Positions 1-5,287 of a DNA stretch of 5,436 nt are shown in pieces. The notes under the pieces were generated by a model. That model saw only the letters and a program-made list of their open reading frames with translations. It was not told the origin of the DNA and did not search any database. This stretch comes from Pseudomonadota bacterium (GTDB lineage Bacteria > Pseudomonadota > Gammaproteobacteria > Steroidobacterales > Steroidobacteraceae), in assembly GCA_028067895.1 (NCBI GenBank), contig JAPTUI010000411.1, positions 1-5,436 on the forward strand, in the 5' to 3' direction. Positions within the stretch are counted from its first letter, which is position 1, and every line of letters begins with the position of its first letter. Position numbers and translations under genes: made by a program.

Positions 1-21
1 ACGCACCGCACACCAGTTCGT

Positions 22-2436
22 TTAACTTGCCCCAGCAATTCGAGGCTTGCGTCCAAGCCGCGCCTCGACATCAAGAACGCGCTTGGTGGTCGCGATAACG
101 GTATCTGGGTTCAGGCTCATCGAGTCGATTCCCAGTTCCACCAAATACTCTGCCATCTCCGGATAGTCAGACGGCGCCTGACCGCACAGACCGGAATGAA
201 TGCCGTTGCGTCGGCAACCGTCAACGGCCATCCGGATCATCTCCTTCACACCGTCATCGCGCTCGTCGTAGTCAAAGGCGACGATTTCGCTGTCACGGTC
301 CACGCCCAACGTGAGCTGGGTCAGATCATTCGAACCGATGGAAAATCCGTCGAAGCGCTTCGCAAACTGATCGAGCAGGATGACGTTATTGGGAATCTCG
401 CACATGGCATAGATCTCAAGGCCCCTCTTGCCCCGCTCGAGCCCGAAATGCGCCATCTTCGCCAGCACCTCGTCCGCCTCGCGGACCCGGCGTACGAATG
501 GCAACATGAGCACGACGTTGCTCAGACCCATCTCCTCGCGCACGCGGCTCATTGCCTTGCATTCCAGCTCGAATCCCTCAGAATATGCCGGATGCGCATA
601 TCGCGAGGCACCGCGAAACCCGATCATGGGATTCGCTTCGTCCGGTTCGAAATCCGCGCCACCGATCAAGCTGGCGTATTCGTTGGACTTGAAATCCGAC
701 ATACGGACAACCACCGGCTTTGGCCAGAAGGCCGCGGCAATGGTACCGATGCCTTCGGAGAGGCGCTGTACAAAAAAGTTCGCTCCGTCAGGGTAGCCGA
801 CGAGCAGGCGCTCTATGACTTCGCGTATTGAACTATCTCGGACCTTGTCAGGGTGCAAGAGTGCCAATGGATGTGCCTTGATGTATTCGCTGATAACGAA
901 TTCCATTCGCGCGAGACCAACGCCGTCGTTCGGTAAAAAGGCCGTCTTAAAGGCCAGCTCCGGATTGCCGATATTTACCATGATCGCCGTTGCGGGCCGA
1001 GGGATATCCCCAACGTCAGTCTTCTCGGCATGGAACGGCACTTCGCCACGATAGACCTTGCCTGTATCGCCCTCGGCGCAGGATACGGTGACGATTTCGC
1101 CGCTCGCCAAAGACGAGGTCGCATTGCCGGCACCCACGACCGCCGGAATGCCCAATTCGCGCGCAATGATCGCCGCATGACAGGTACGTCCTCCGCGATT
1201 GGTGACAATCGCTGCAGCAGTCTTCATCACCGGCTCCCAGTCAGGCGTCGTGGTATCAGCGATAAGGACCTCGCCAGGCGCGAACTGTCCAAGGAGCGCC
1301 ACATTGGCAATCACACGCGTCCGCCCATTGGCGATTCTTTCGCCGACTGACCTGCCAGTGACAAGCACCTCACCATGGCCGTCGAGCACGTAGGTTTCAA
1401 TCTCCGTCGCGCGACGTTGAGAGGCAACTGTTTCCGGTCGCGCCTGCACGATGTATATTCCGCCATCGACACCATCCTTGGCCCATTCAATATCAACGGG
1501 ATGCCCGTAATGTCGTTCAATCTTGATGGCCGCGTCGGCAAGTGTCATCACGTCGGCGTCGTTGATACAGTAACGCTCTCGATCAATCTTGGGGGTAGGA
1601 ACGTTGCGCGTTGTATTGCGGGTTTCGCCCTCGACGTACACCATCTTCACGGCCTTGTCGCCGCGCGCGCGGCGCAGCACCGCCCGATGCCCTGCGGCGA
1701 AAGTGGGCTTATGCACGTAAAACTCGTCTGGATCGACAGCGCCCTGTACAACGTTCTCCCCAAGTCCATATGCGCCCGTGATAAACACCACGTCGCGAAA
1801 CCCAGATTCGGTATCAAGGGAAAACATTACACCCGATGAAGCCAGGTCGGAGCGCACCATCTTCATCACACCGATAGACAGTGCCACTTTAAAGTGATCG
1901 AATCCCTGATCGATCCGGTAGTGTATGGCGCGATCGGTGAACAGGCTGGCGAAATCGCGTCGGCAGGAATCGAGCAGGCTTTCCTCACCCTTGATGTTGA
2001 GGTACGTGTCCTGCTGTCCGGCAAAACTCGCGGTCGGCAAATCTTCTGCCGTAGCGGAGCTGCGCACCGCCAGGCTCACATCCTCTCCGTATTCCGTCTG
2101 CAGCTTCCGATACGCCGCAACGATCTCTGTCGCGAGGTCTTTTGGCAGCTGTGCGCCGTATACTATTTCGCGTGCCCGCTTGCCGCGCCGCGCAAGATCA
2201 TTGACGTCAGCAGGATCCAGCGCATCCAGCGCCGCATGTAGCCCGCCCCAGGCGCCCGATGCAGTGAGCACATACCGGTAGGCGTCCGCTGTGATAGCGA
2301 AACCGTTTGGAATCTGTATACCGTGGCTGGCGAGCTTGCGGTACATCTCCCCAAGTGAGGCGTTCTTCCCGCCGACGAGTGGCACATCATCGATGCTGAG
2401 TTCATTGAAAAAACGGATGTATTTGAACTCGCTCAT
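22..2436 (-). CDS. ppsA: Phosphoenolpyruvate synthase (pyruvate, water dikinase)
   Basis: This cytoplasmic enzyme converts pyruvate, ATP and water to phosphoenolpyruvate, AMP and phosphate, the entry step of gluconeogenesis from three-carbon compounds. The gene is complete at 804 aa; E. coli PpsA is 792 aa. Three domains are visible. The N-terminal ATP/pyruvate-phosphate-dikinase domain (about 15-345) has VGGKNASLGEM at 21-31, AVRSSATAEDLP at 123-134 and IVQARPET at 329-336. The swivelling phosphohistidine domain (about 385-460) has GGRTCHAA at 415-422, with catalytic His420. The C-terminal PEP/pyruvate-binding TIM barrel (about 485-785) has GVGLARMEF at 505-513, RMSDFKSNEY at 578-587, GSNDLTQLTLGVDRDS at 701-716 and the acid/base Cys751 in LCGQAPS. 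Thr418 matches the E. coli threonine (419) that the PpsR regulator phosphorylates, so the same on/off control is possible. The ATG at 2436 is backed by GGGAG seven bases upstream. No ppsR lies beside it. The TAA stop leaves 21 bases of window, so no terminator can be judged. Confidence 0.98.
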   Translation of the reverse strand: MSEFKYIRFFNELSIDDVPLVGGKNASLGEMYRKLASHGIQIPNGFAITADAYRYVLTASGAWGGLHAALDALDPADVNDLARRGKRAREIVYGAQLPKDLATEIVAAYRKLQTEYGEDVSLAVRSSATAEDLPTASFAGQQDTYLNIKGEESLLDSCRRDFASLFTDRAIHYRIDQGFDHFKVALSIGVMKMVRSDLASSGVMFSLDTESGFRDVVFITGAYGLGENVVQGAVDPDEFYVHKPTFAAGHRAVLRRARGDKAVKMVYVEGETRNTTRNVPTPKIDRERYCINDADVMTLADAAIKIERHYGHPVDIEWAKDGVDGGIYIVQARPETVASQRRATEIETYVLDGHGEVLVTGRSVGERIANGRTRVIANVALLGQFAPGEVLIADTTTPDWEPVMKTAAAIVTNRGGRTCHAAIIARELGIPAVVGAGNATSSLASGEIVTVSCAEGDTGKVYRGEVPFHAEKTDVGDIPRPATAIMVNIGNPELAFKTAFLPNDGVGLARMEFVISEYIKAHPLALLHPDKVRDSSIREVIERLLVGYPDGANFFVQRLSEGIGTIAAAFWPKPVVVRMSDFKSNEYASLIGGADFEPDEANPMIGFRGASRYAHPAYSEGFELECKAMSRVREEMGLSNVVLMLPFVRRVREADEVLAKMAHFGLERGKRGLEIYAMCEIPNNVILLDQFAKRFDGFSIGSNDLTQLTLGVDRDSEIVAFDYDERDDGVKEMIRMAVDGCRRNGIHSGLCGQAPSDYPEMAEYLVELGIDSMSLNPDTVIATTKRVLDVEARLGRKPRIAGAS

Positions 2437-2443
2437 GTGCGTG

Positions 2444-2448
2444 CTCCC
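2444..2448 (-). promoter_or_regulatory. Shine-Dalgarno of ppsA
   Basis: The minus strand reads GGGAG seven bases before the ATG at 2436. This good match and spacing support that ATG, which also places the GGKNASLGEM motif at the position normal for the family. Confidence 0.75.
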
Positions 2449-2499
2449 GTTATTCGGCAGGCGACGAGTCGGCCTGGGTTTCCGTTATTAACAGCCGGT

Positions 2500-2513
2500 G
2501 CCGCTAATGCGGC
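2500..2513. repeat. Perfect 5-bp inverted repeat upstream of ppsA
   Basis: The sequence is GCCGC-TAAT-GCGGC, a perfect stem of five G/C pairs with a four-base loop. It lies 63 bp upstream of the ppsA start codon. It could be a small leader hairpin or an operator; no T-run follows on either strand, so it is not a standard terminator. Confidence 0.45.
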
Positions 2514-2580
2514 GTATGAGTACAGCGGAATTCGTTCAGACCTTGCACGGGCCCTCTACTAGCCACCGCGAACTGCGCAT

Positions 2581-2604
2581 GCCGTGGCGTGCTCGCCGCA
2601 CGGC
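2581..2604. repeat. Bulged GC-rich stem-loop in the spacer
   Basis: The left arm GCCGT+GGCG pairs with CGCC+ACGGC around the loop TGCT, with a two-base GC bulge on the right arm, giving nine pairs, nearly all G-C. Either strand would fold. No T-tract follows directly on the minus strand, so a simple intrinsic terminator for the upstream gene is unlikely. It could act as an mRNA 3'-end stabiliser or a leader element of ppsA. Confidence 0.45.
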
Positions 2605-2631
2605 ACTCGTTCGCGGCATTAGGCGCAATGA

Positions 2632-2662
2632 CGGTCGAAAAAAAGGACCTTCGGACGACCGA
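2632..2662 (-). terminator. Possible weak terminator after the nucleotidyltransferase gene
   Basis: On the minus strand, 24 bp past the nucleotidyltransferase stop codon, TCGG-TCGT-CCGA (2662-2651) is followed after six bases by seven T (2644-2638). The stem is only four pairs and is not flush with the T-run, so it would be inefficient. A competing six-pair repeat, CGGTCG/CGACCG (2632-2637 and 2656-2661), encloses the T-run in its loop. Partial read-through into ppsA is therefore plausible. Confidence 0.3.
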
Positions 2663-2685
2663 CGCATGTTCGCGTGCGATCCCAT

Positions 2686-3657
2686 TCAGCCCGCATAACT
2701 CAGGCGCTCGTATTGATGGGCGAGGCTGAGATATGCGAAGCCTTCCTGCACATCGGCAGGTGTTTCCAGTCGCGACGCACGACGCAGCGCCCCTGCCACC
2801 CGTTCGGGTGTGCCGAGGTCGCTCCAACCGCACGCCGGAACGGGCAACACCCGTAGAGTTGCCAGTTGTTCCGCGAGGATGTCCCGAGAAAAATCGACTA
2901 CCGGAAGGCTCCCGTAGATTTCATCGACGCCGGTGCATGCCGAGTTTTTGTTTTGATCCGATCTGATTGCGGCCGACAGCACCCCGACGATTTCGGGAAA
3001 GCGATTACAGAATAGGTCTAGCAGTGCCGCACCGGTGGAGACGATGATGAACGCGTTCCACAGTCCGCCTGCTTGAATCAGTTCGTTCGCTACGATCAAT
3101 GACGGTTTCTCGACGAAGCGCGCGACACAGTGCGCACCGCCGCCGTCGTTTTGCCCGGGCACAATATAGCCGAGATCAGGGTCCCGCTCCTCAGGCCGAA
3201 CCCCAAGCAAAATGGTCTCACGAGCGCGCCATTCGAGCCGGGTGAGCGCATGCTTGATCGCGGCGGTAAGTACCGATTCCTGGCTCACATACTGGTCGGA
3301 GGGCAGGAGGATAATTCTCGCCTTCGGATCACGGGTCAGAATATGCAGCAGCGACAGCAGGATCCCCAACCCCGTACCACGGTTCTTCGCCTGAACGATC
3401 ACATTTTCCGCCGGCAATGACCGCAGTGCTCCCGCCCACCAGGTCCGGTGCTGCTCCGCGACAACGACACAGGTTCTCTGGTCCGGCACCACTGCGCGCG
3501 CGCGGCGCAGTGCTTCATGCAGCAAGGAGGGTCCTCCGTACAGAGAGCAAAACTGCTTCGGGACGCTTATCCCGGAGCCGACCGTCGTGAGCGATCTCAG
3601 GCGCGTCCCGTCCCCCGCCGCCAGCACAAGAGCCCAGTCGTGAGATTCTTCGGTCAT
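2686..3657 (-). CDS. Mannose-1-phosphate guanylyltransferase-like sugar nucleotidyltransferase
   Basis: This predicted cytoplasmic enzyme transfers an NMP from an NTP to a sugar-1-phosphate. Its motifs fit the GDP-mannose-forming type (NTP_transferase family, ManC-like), which supplies sugar nucleotides for polysaccharide or glycoconjugate synthesis. Counting from the chosen start (323 aa), the nucleotide-binding loop LAAGDGTRLRSLT is at 12-24, PKQF with its substrate-binding Lys at 33-36, NRGT at 92-95, the metal-binding Asp121 in LLPSDQYV at 117-124, FVEKP at 181-185, WNAF at 200-203 and GWSDLGTPE at 277-285, whose Asp280 is the likely second metal ligand. It is one catalytic domain, without the C-terminal cupin isomerase domain of the bifunctional enzyme of about 470 aa. 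The reading frame can be extended 20 codons to a TTG at 3717, but the ATG at 3657 has GGAG eight bases upstream and puts the nucleotide loop near the N-terminus as usual. The exact sugar and nucleotide are inferred. ppsA follows in the same direction after 249 bp. Confidence 0.9.
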   Translation of the reverse strand: MTEESHDWALVLAAGDGTRLRSLTTVGSGISVPKQFCSLYGGPSLLHEALRRARAVVPDQRTCVVVAEQHRTWWAGALRSLPAENVIVQAKNRGTGLGILLSLLHILTRDPKARIILLPSDQYVSQESVLTAAIKHALTRLEWRARETILLGVRPEERDPDLGYIVPGQNDGGGAHCVARFVEKPSLIVANELIQAGGLWNAFIIVSTGAALLDLFCNRFPEIVGVLSAAIRSDQNKNSACTGVDEIYGSLPVVDFSRDILAEQLATLRVLPVPACGWSDLGTPERVAGALRRASRLETPADVQEGFAYLSLAHQYERLSYAG

Positions 3658-3665
3658 CGTATGTG

Positions 3666-3669
3666 CTCC
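3666..3669 (-). promoter_or_regulatory. Shine-Dalgarno that fixes the nucleotidyltransferase start
   Basis: The minus strand reads GGAG, eight bases before the ATG at 3657. No comparable site precedes the upstream in-frame TTG at 3717, so the shorter 323-aa product is preferred. Confidence 0.7.
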
Positions 3670-3721
3670 ACAAGACTCTCTGATCGCGGGTTCGCATAGC
3701 ACGCCTGCCCATATCAATTGA

Positions 3722-3750
3722 ATTATCTAGCAGTCCCCACAGCTCGAACA
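3722..3750 (-). promoter_or_regulatory. Weak sigma70-type promoter candidate for the nucleotidyltransferase gene
   Basis: The minus strand reads GATAAT at 3727-3722 (five of six bases of TATAAT), about 65 bases upstream of the start codon. The hexamer 17 bases further up is TGTTCG, a poor -35 match. It is listed because it is the best -10 box in the AT-rich part of the leader; an activator would be needed for strong use. Confidence 0.2.
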
Positions 3751-3752
3751 TA

Positions 3753-3762
3753 GGGAATTCCC
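3753..3762. repeat. Perfect 10-bp palindrome GGGAATTCCC
   Basis: This uninterrupted palindrome sits about 95 bp upstream of the nucleotidyltransferase start codon, just upstream of the candidate -10 region, where an operator or activator site would be expected. With three flanking bases it forms one arm of a longer inverted repeat with 3923-3935 (12 of 13 bases). Confidence 0.45.
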
Positions 3763-3940
3763 GAACGCGCCGAACACATATGCAGTGTTTTTTCAGATAC
3801 CGAAAATCGCCGCTTCTGTCGCCGTCTGAGTCGGCGGTACCGTCGGAATTGCGGACCGATCGTCGGTGAATGTCACACCCGATATCGCCACCAGGAGCGG
3901 TTGAGAGTCCCGCGCCGCCTAATTCGGGAATTTCCACCAG

Positions 3941-4197
3941 ACTCATACTCACTTGTCCATCGACAATTACGAAACGCATAAAGAGCCGCATGCGCAGCGC
4001 TGGTTGAAGGCGCATCCGCGCCCTTTTTTTGCCACTTTGTCCCGACCCGCTCGAGCTGGTTGAACCTGGCCGGACGTTGGTTCCGGGAAGTGCCGAACAA
4101 GGCAAACCGGCGCGGTAGCTTTGTGAATGTGCCGGACTTGAAGCAGGCAATTGATGAATTTATGACCGCCGCGACCGTCGTGTGTTCGACCGCATTG
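3941..4197 (+). pseudogene. IS630-family transposase remnant (C-terminal part, frameshifted, catalytic Glu lost)
   Basis: Translation of the plus strand gives the C-terminal catalytic part of an IS630-type DDE transposase in two frames. The first piece (about 3941-4030) contains IDNYETHKEPHAQRWLKAHPR, carrying the second catalytic Asp in DNY (codon 3962-3964). The second piece (from 4030) reads CHFVPTRSSWLN, then RWFREVPNKANRRGSF and VPDLKQAIDEFM. The two are joined only if one base is added or two are removed at the C3T7 tract at 4021-4030. Dropping the extra CC gives HPRFFCHF, the usual family spacing. The third catalytic residue, Glu in the family motif WLNxVERWF, is Gly here (GGA at 4072-4074). 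After DEFM the family's PFVWTAT region is only faintly visible (VVCSTA near 4174-4191). The N-terminal half and terminal repeats are not found. It is a dead fragment; both ends are approximate. Confidence 0.82.
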
Positions 4198-4521
4198 CCG
4201 CACCTTCCGCCGCAATACCGCTCGGGAGGTGATGTGTTTGACCTACTGGCGGACATCGTCATCATCATGGAACACCAGCGAGCGGCAAACTGCCTTCGGT
4301 CGGCTCAATGCGGGACACGCCACGGCTGCACCCCCTTGAGCTGATTGGCCGAACCGCCCCCCACGCGCACCAAGGGCGGCAATTTGCGCTGCGTATTCCG
4401 CTTGCTCGTCGCAGCCTATGCCGGCTGCTTCCCCGCGTCAGTTTCAAGGCAGCCTTCGTCATGGGATGATCACAGAGAAACTTTCGCGGCAAAAGCGCGT
4501 TCAGCTATCGAACCGAAATGC

Positions 4522-4544
4522 CCTGCATTTCAGGGAAGTGCAGG
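4522..4544 (+). repeat. Nine-pair stem-loop, no T-tract
   Basis: The plus-strand RNA would pair CCUGCAUUU with AAGUGCAGG around the loop CAGGG: nine pairs including one G-U. On the minus strand the G-U becomes a C-A mismatch, so the fold favours a plus-strand transcript, although no plus-strand gene is evident here. No T-run follows on either side, which argues against a simple terminator. It lies 97 bp beyond the MarR stop codon. Confidence 0.45.
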
Positions 4545-4621
4545 AGCCGCAACTCTCCCGCGGCCGCAAGACCGAACATTCCTACCGGCAGGTCAATCGG
4601 TACCGCAATTTCATTGAACAG

Positions 4622-4639
4622 AAGGGCGCCCGTGTCGCC
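4622..4639 (-). terminator. Possible weak terminator after the MarR gene
   Basis: Immediately after the MarR stop codon the minus strand reads GGGCG, seven bases, then CGCCC followed by TTCTGTT. The five-pair GC stem with a partly T-rich tail is in the right place, but the tail is poor in T. It is a weak candidate only. Confidence 0.25.
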
Positions 4640-4640
4640 C

Positions 4641-5174
4641 CTACCCGCGCTTCTTTCGCGCGCGCTTTTCGGTGGCCCGTTGCGCAGGGCCGGTGTTGCG
4701 GTCACACGATGACAACTGGCTCAATTCCACCAGACCGTCACGACCGAGCGCTTTTTCCTTGACGCGACGCAAAACGTCCATGCACGAGCGCAGCTCGGCA
4801 TCCGGAATGCCCTCCAGTAAATCACTGCTCAGGCGAGTCGCCACTGCGTTGATCTGCTGGAGCAACGCGCACGACTTGCGACGCAGGTGCACCGTCTTGC
4901 TGCGCCGATCTATGTCCGACCCGCGTCGCTCGATCCAGCCGTCGGCCGCCATGCGATCCAGCAGTCTGACGAGGGTGGGACTTTCGATACACAGACGCTC
5001 GGCCAGTTCCTTCTGTGTGATGCCGTCATGGGCCCAGGACAGCTTCAGCAGTGTGATCCACTTCGCCTGGCTCAGCCCGAGCGGCTTGAGACGCTGATCG
5101 AGGCGATAACGCCACGCGCGGCCGGTTTCGCCAAGTAGCGTGCCGAATCCGCTACTGTCGGAACGCTTAACCAT
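4641..5174 (-). CDS. MarR-family transcriptional regulator, SlyA-like
   Basis: This is a predicted dimeric winged-helix DNA-binding regulator of the MarR/SlyA family, whose members usually repress or derepress nearby efflux, stress or aromatic-compound genes on ligand binding. From the chosen start (177 aa), a dimerisation helix with RYRLDQRLKPLGLSQAKW at 22-39 closely resembles SlyA. The helix-turn-helix follows, with ITQKELAERL at 52-61 and recognition helix ESPTLVRLLDRMAADGW at 64-80. The wing carries the family signature D-x-DRRSK at 87-93. Helices for dimerisation run from about 100 to 143. A tail of about 30 residues ending EKRARKKRG goes beyond the roughly 145 aa of SlyA. The ATG at 5174 has GAGG nine bases upstream; in-frame ATGs at 5189 and 5264 lack a clear SD and would add a non-conserved N-terminus. 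The effector and targets cannot be read from the sequence. No partner gene is visible in the window. Confidence 0.92.
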   Translation of the reverse strand: MVKRSDSSGFGTLLGETGRAWRYRLDQRLKPLGLSQAKWITLLKLSWAHDGITQKELAERLCIESPTLVRLLDRMAADGWIERRGSDIDRRSKTVHLRRKSCALLQQINAVATRLSSDLLEGIPDAELRSCMDVLRRVKEKALGRDGLVELSQLSSCDRNTGPAQRATEKRARKKRG

Positions 5175-5183
5175 CGCGCGTGG

Positions 5184-5187
5184 CCTC
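5184..5187 (-). promoter_or_regulatory. Shine-Dalgarno that fixes the MarR start
   Basis: The minus strand reads GAGG nine bases before the ATG at 5174. The alternative ATG at 5189 has no purine-rich tract at a suitable distance. Confidence 0.6.
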
Positions 5188-5225
5188 ATGAGCCATGGCG
5201 ACACGGACCCCGCGCCCGCCCTGCT

Positions 5226-5237
5226 CTGCGTTCGCAG
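5226..5237. promoter_or_regulatory. Candidate MarR operator palindrome CTGCG-TT-CGCAG
   Basis: This is a 12-bp perfect inverted repeat with a two-base centre, starting 52 bp upstream of the MarR start codon. MarR-family proteins commonly bind short palindromes in their own promoters. It does not match the known SlyA consensus, so the assignment rests on symmetry and position only. Confidence 0.3.
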
Positions 5238-5272
5238 GCACGATCGGGCCGATACTCCGGACACAGGACATT

Positions 5273-5287
5273 CGCATCATCGATGCG
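5273..5287. promoter_or_regulatory. Second candidate operator palindrome CGCATC-ATC-GATGCG
   Basis: This is a perfect six-pair inverted repeat with a three-base centre, starting about 99 bp upstream of the MarR start. Its arm sequence differs from that of the nearer palindrome, so the two are unlikely to be copies of a single operator. Confidence 0.3.

Larger units (their letters stand above)
2437..2685. other. Structured spacer between nucleotidyltransferase gene and ppsA
   Basis: This 249-bp stretch holds no credible gene on either strand. It contains three inverted repeats, at 2500-2513, 2581-2604 and 2632-2661, plus a run of seven T on the minus strand at 2638-2644. It must carry either the ppsA promoter or the read-through leader from the upstream gene. 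I see no convincing -35/-10 pair. TAATAA on the minus strand near 2484-2489 is -10-like but has no good partner, and no sigma-54 or FNR site was found. Confidence 0.6.
3658..3940. other. Upstream region of the nucleotidyltransferase gene
   Basis: This 283-bp stretch has no credible gene. It is visibly more AT-rich near 3711-3730 and 3775-3800 than its neighbours. It holds the GGGAATTCCC palindrome, a partial inverted copy of it at 3923-3935, and a weak promoter-like GATAAT. A long minus-strand frame crosses it (3515-4150), but it overlaps the nucleotidyltransferase N-terminus out of frame and has no recognisable motif. Confidence 0.5.
4198..4640. other. Spacer with no recognisable gene
   Basis: About 440 bases lie between the transposase remnant and the end of the MarR gene. 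Several short frames are open on both strands, but none shows a family motif, a convincing SD or a normal amino-acid composition. Part of it may be decayed mobile-element DNA continuous with the IS630 fragment, but I cannot recognise the source. The one clear structure is the hairpin at 4522-4544. Confidence 0.5.

Noticed and set aside
196..831. A 211-codon open frame on the plus strand inside ppsA
   Set aside because: It lies fully antisense to the conserved C-terminal barrel of PpsA, has no family motif and no SD, and is the kind of long shadow frame that high-GC genes produce.
3658..3717. A 20-residue N-terminal extension of the nucleotidyltransferase from a TTG
   Set aside because: No SD precedes it, and the ATG at 3657 has GGAG at good spacing just before the conserved nucleotide loop.
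3707..3720. TTGAT half of an FNR/ANR box upstream of the nucleotidyltransferase gene
   Set aside because: Only one half-site is present (TTGAT on the minus strand at 3717-3713); the expected ATCAA half reads GCAGG.
3515..4150. A 211-codon minus-strand frame upstream of and overlapping the nucleotidyltransferase gene
   Set aside because: It runs out of frame through the nucleotidyltransferase N-terminus and antisense through the IS630 remnant, and shows no recognisable domain.
4265..4492. Short minus-strand frame between the IS remnant and the MarR gene
   Set aside because: Arg/Ser/Cys-rich composition, no motif and no SD; it is not distinguishable from chance.
5175..5264. A 30-residue N-terminal extension of the MarR protein
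   Set aside because: The extra residues are not MarR-like, and the GAGG nine bases before 5174 supports the shorter form.
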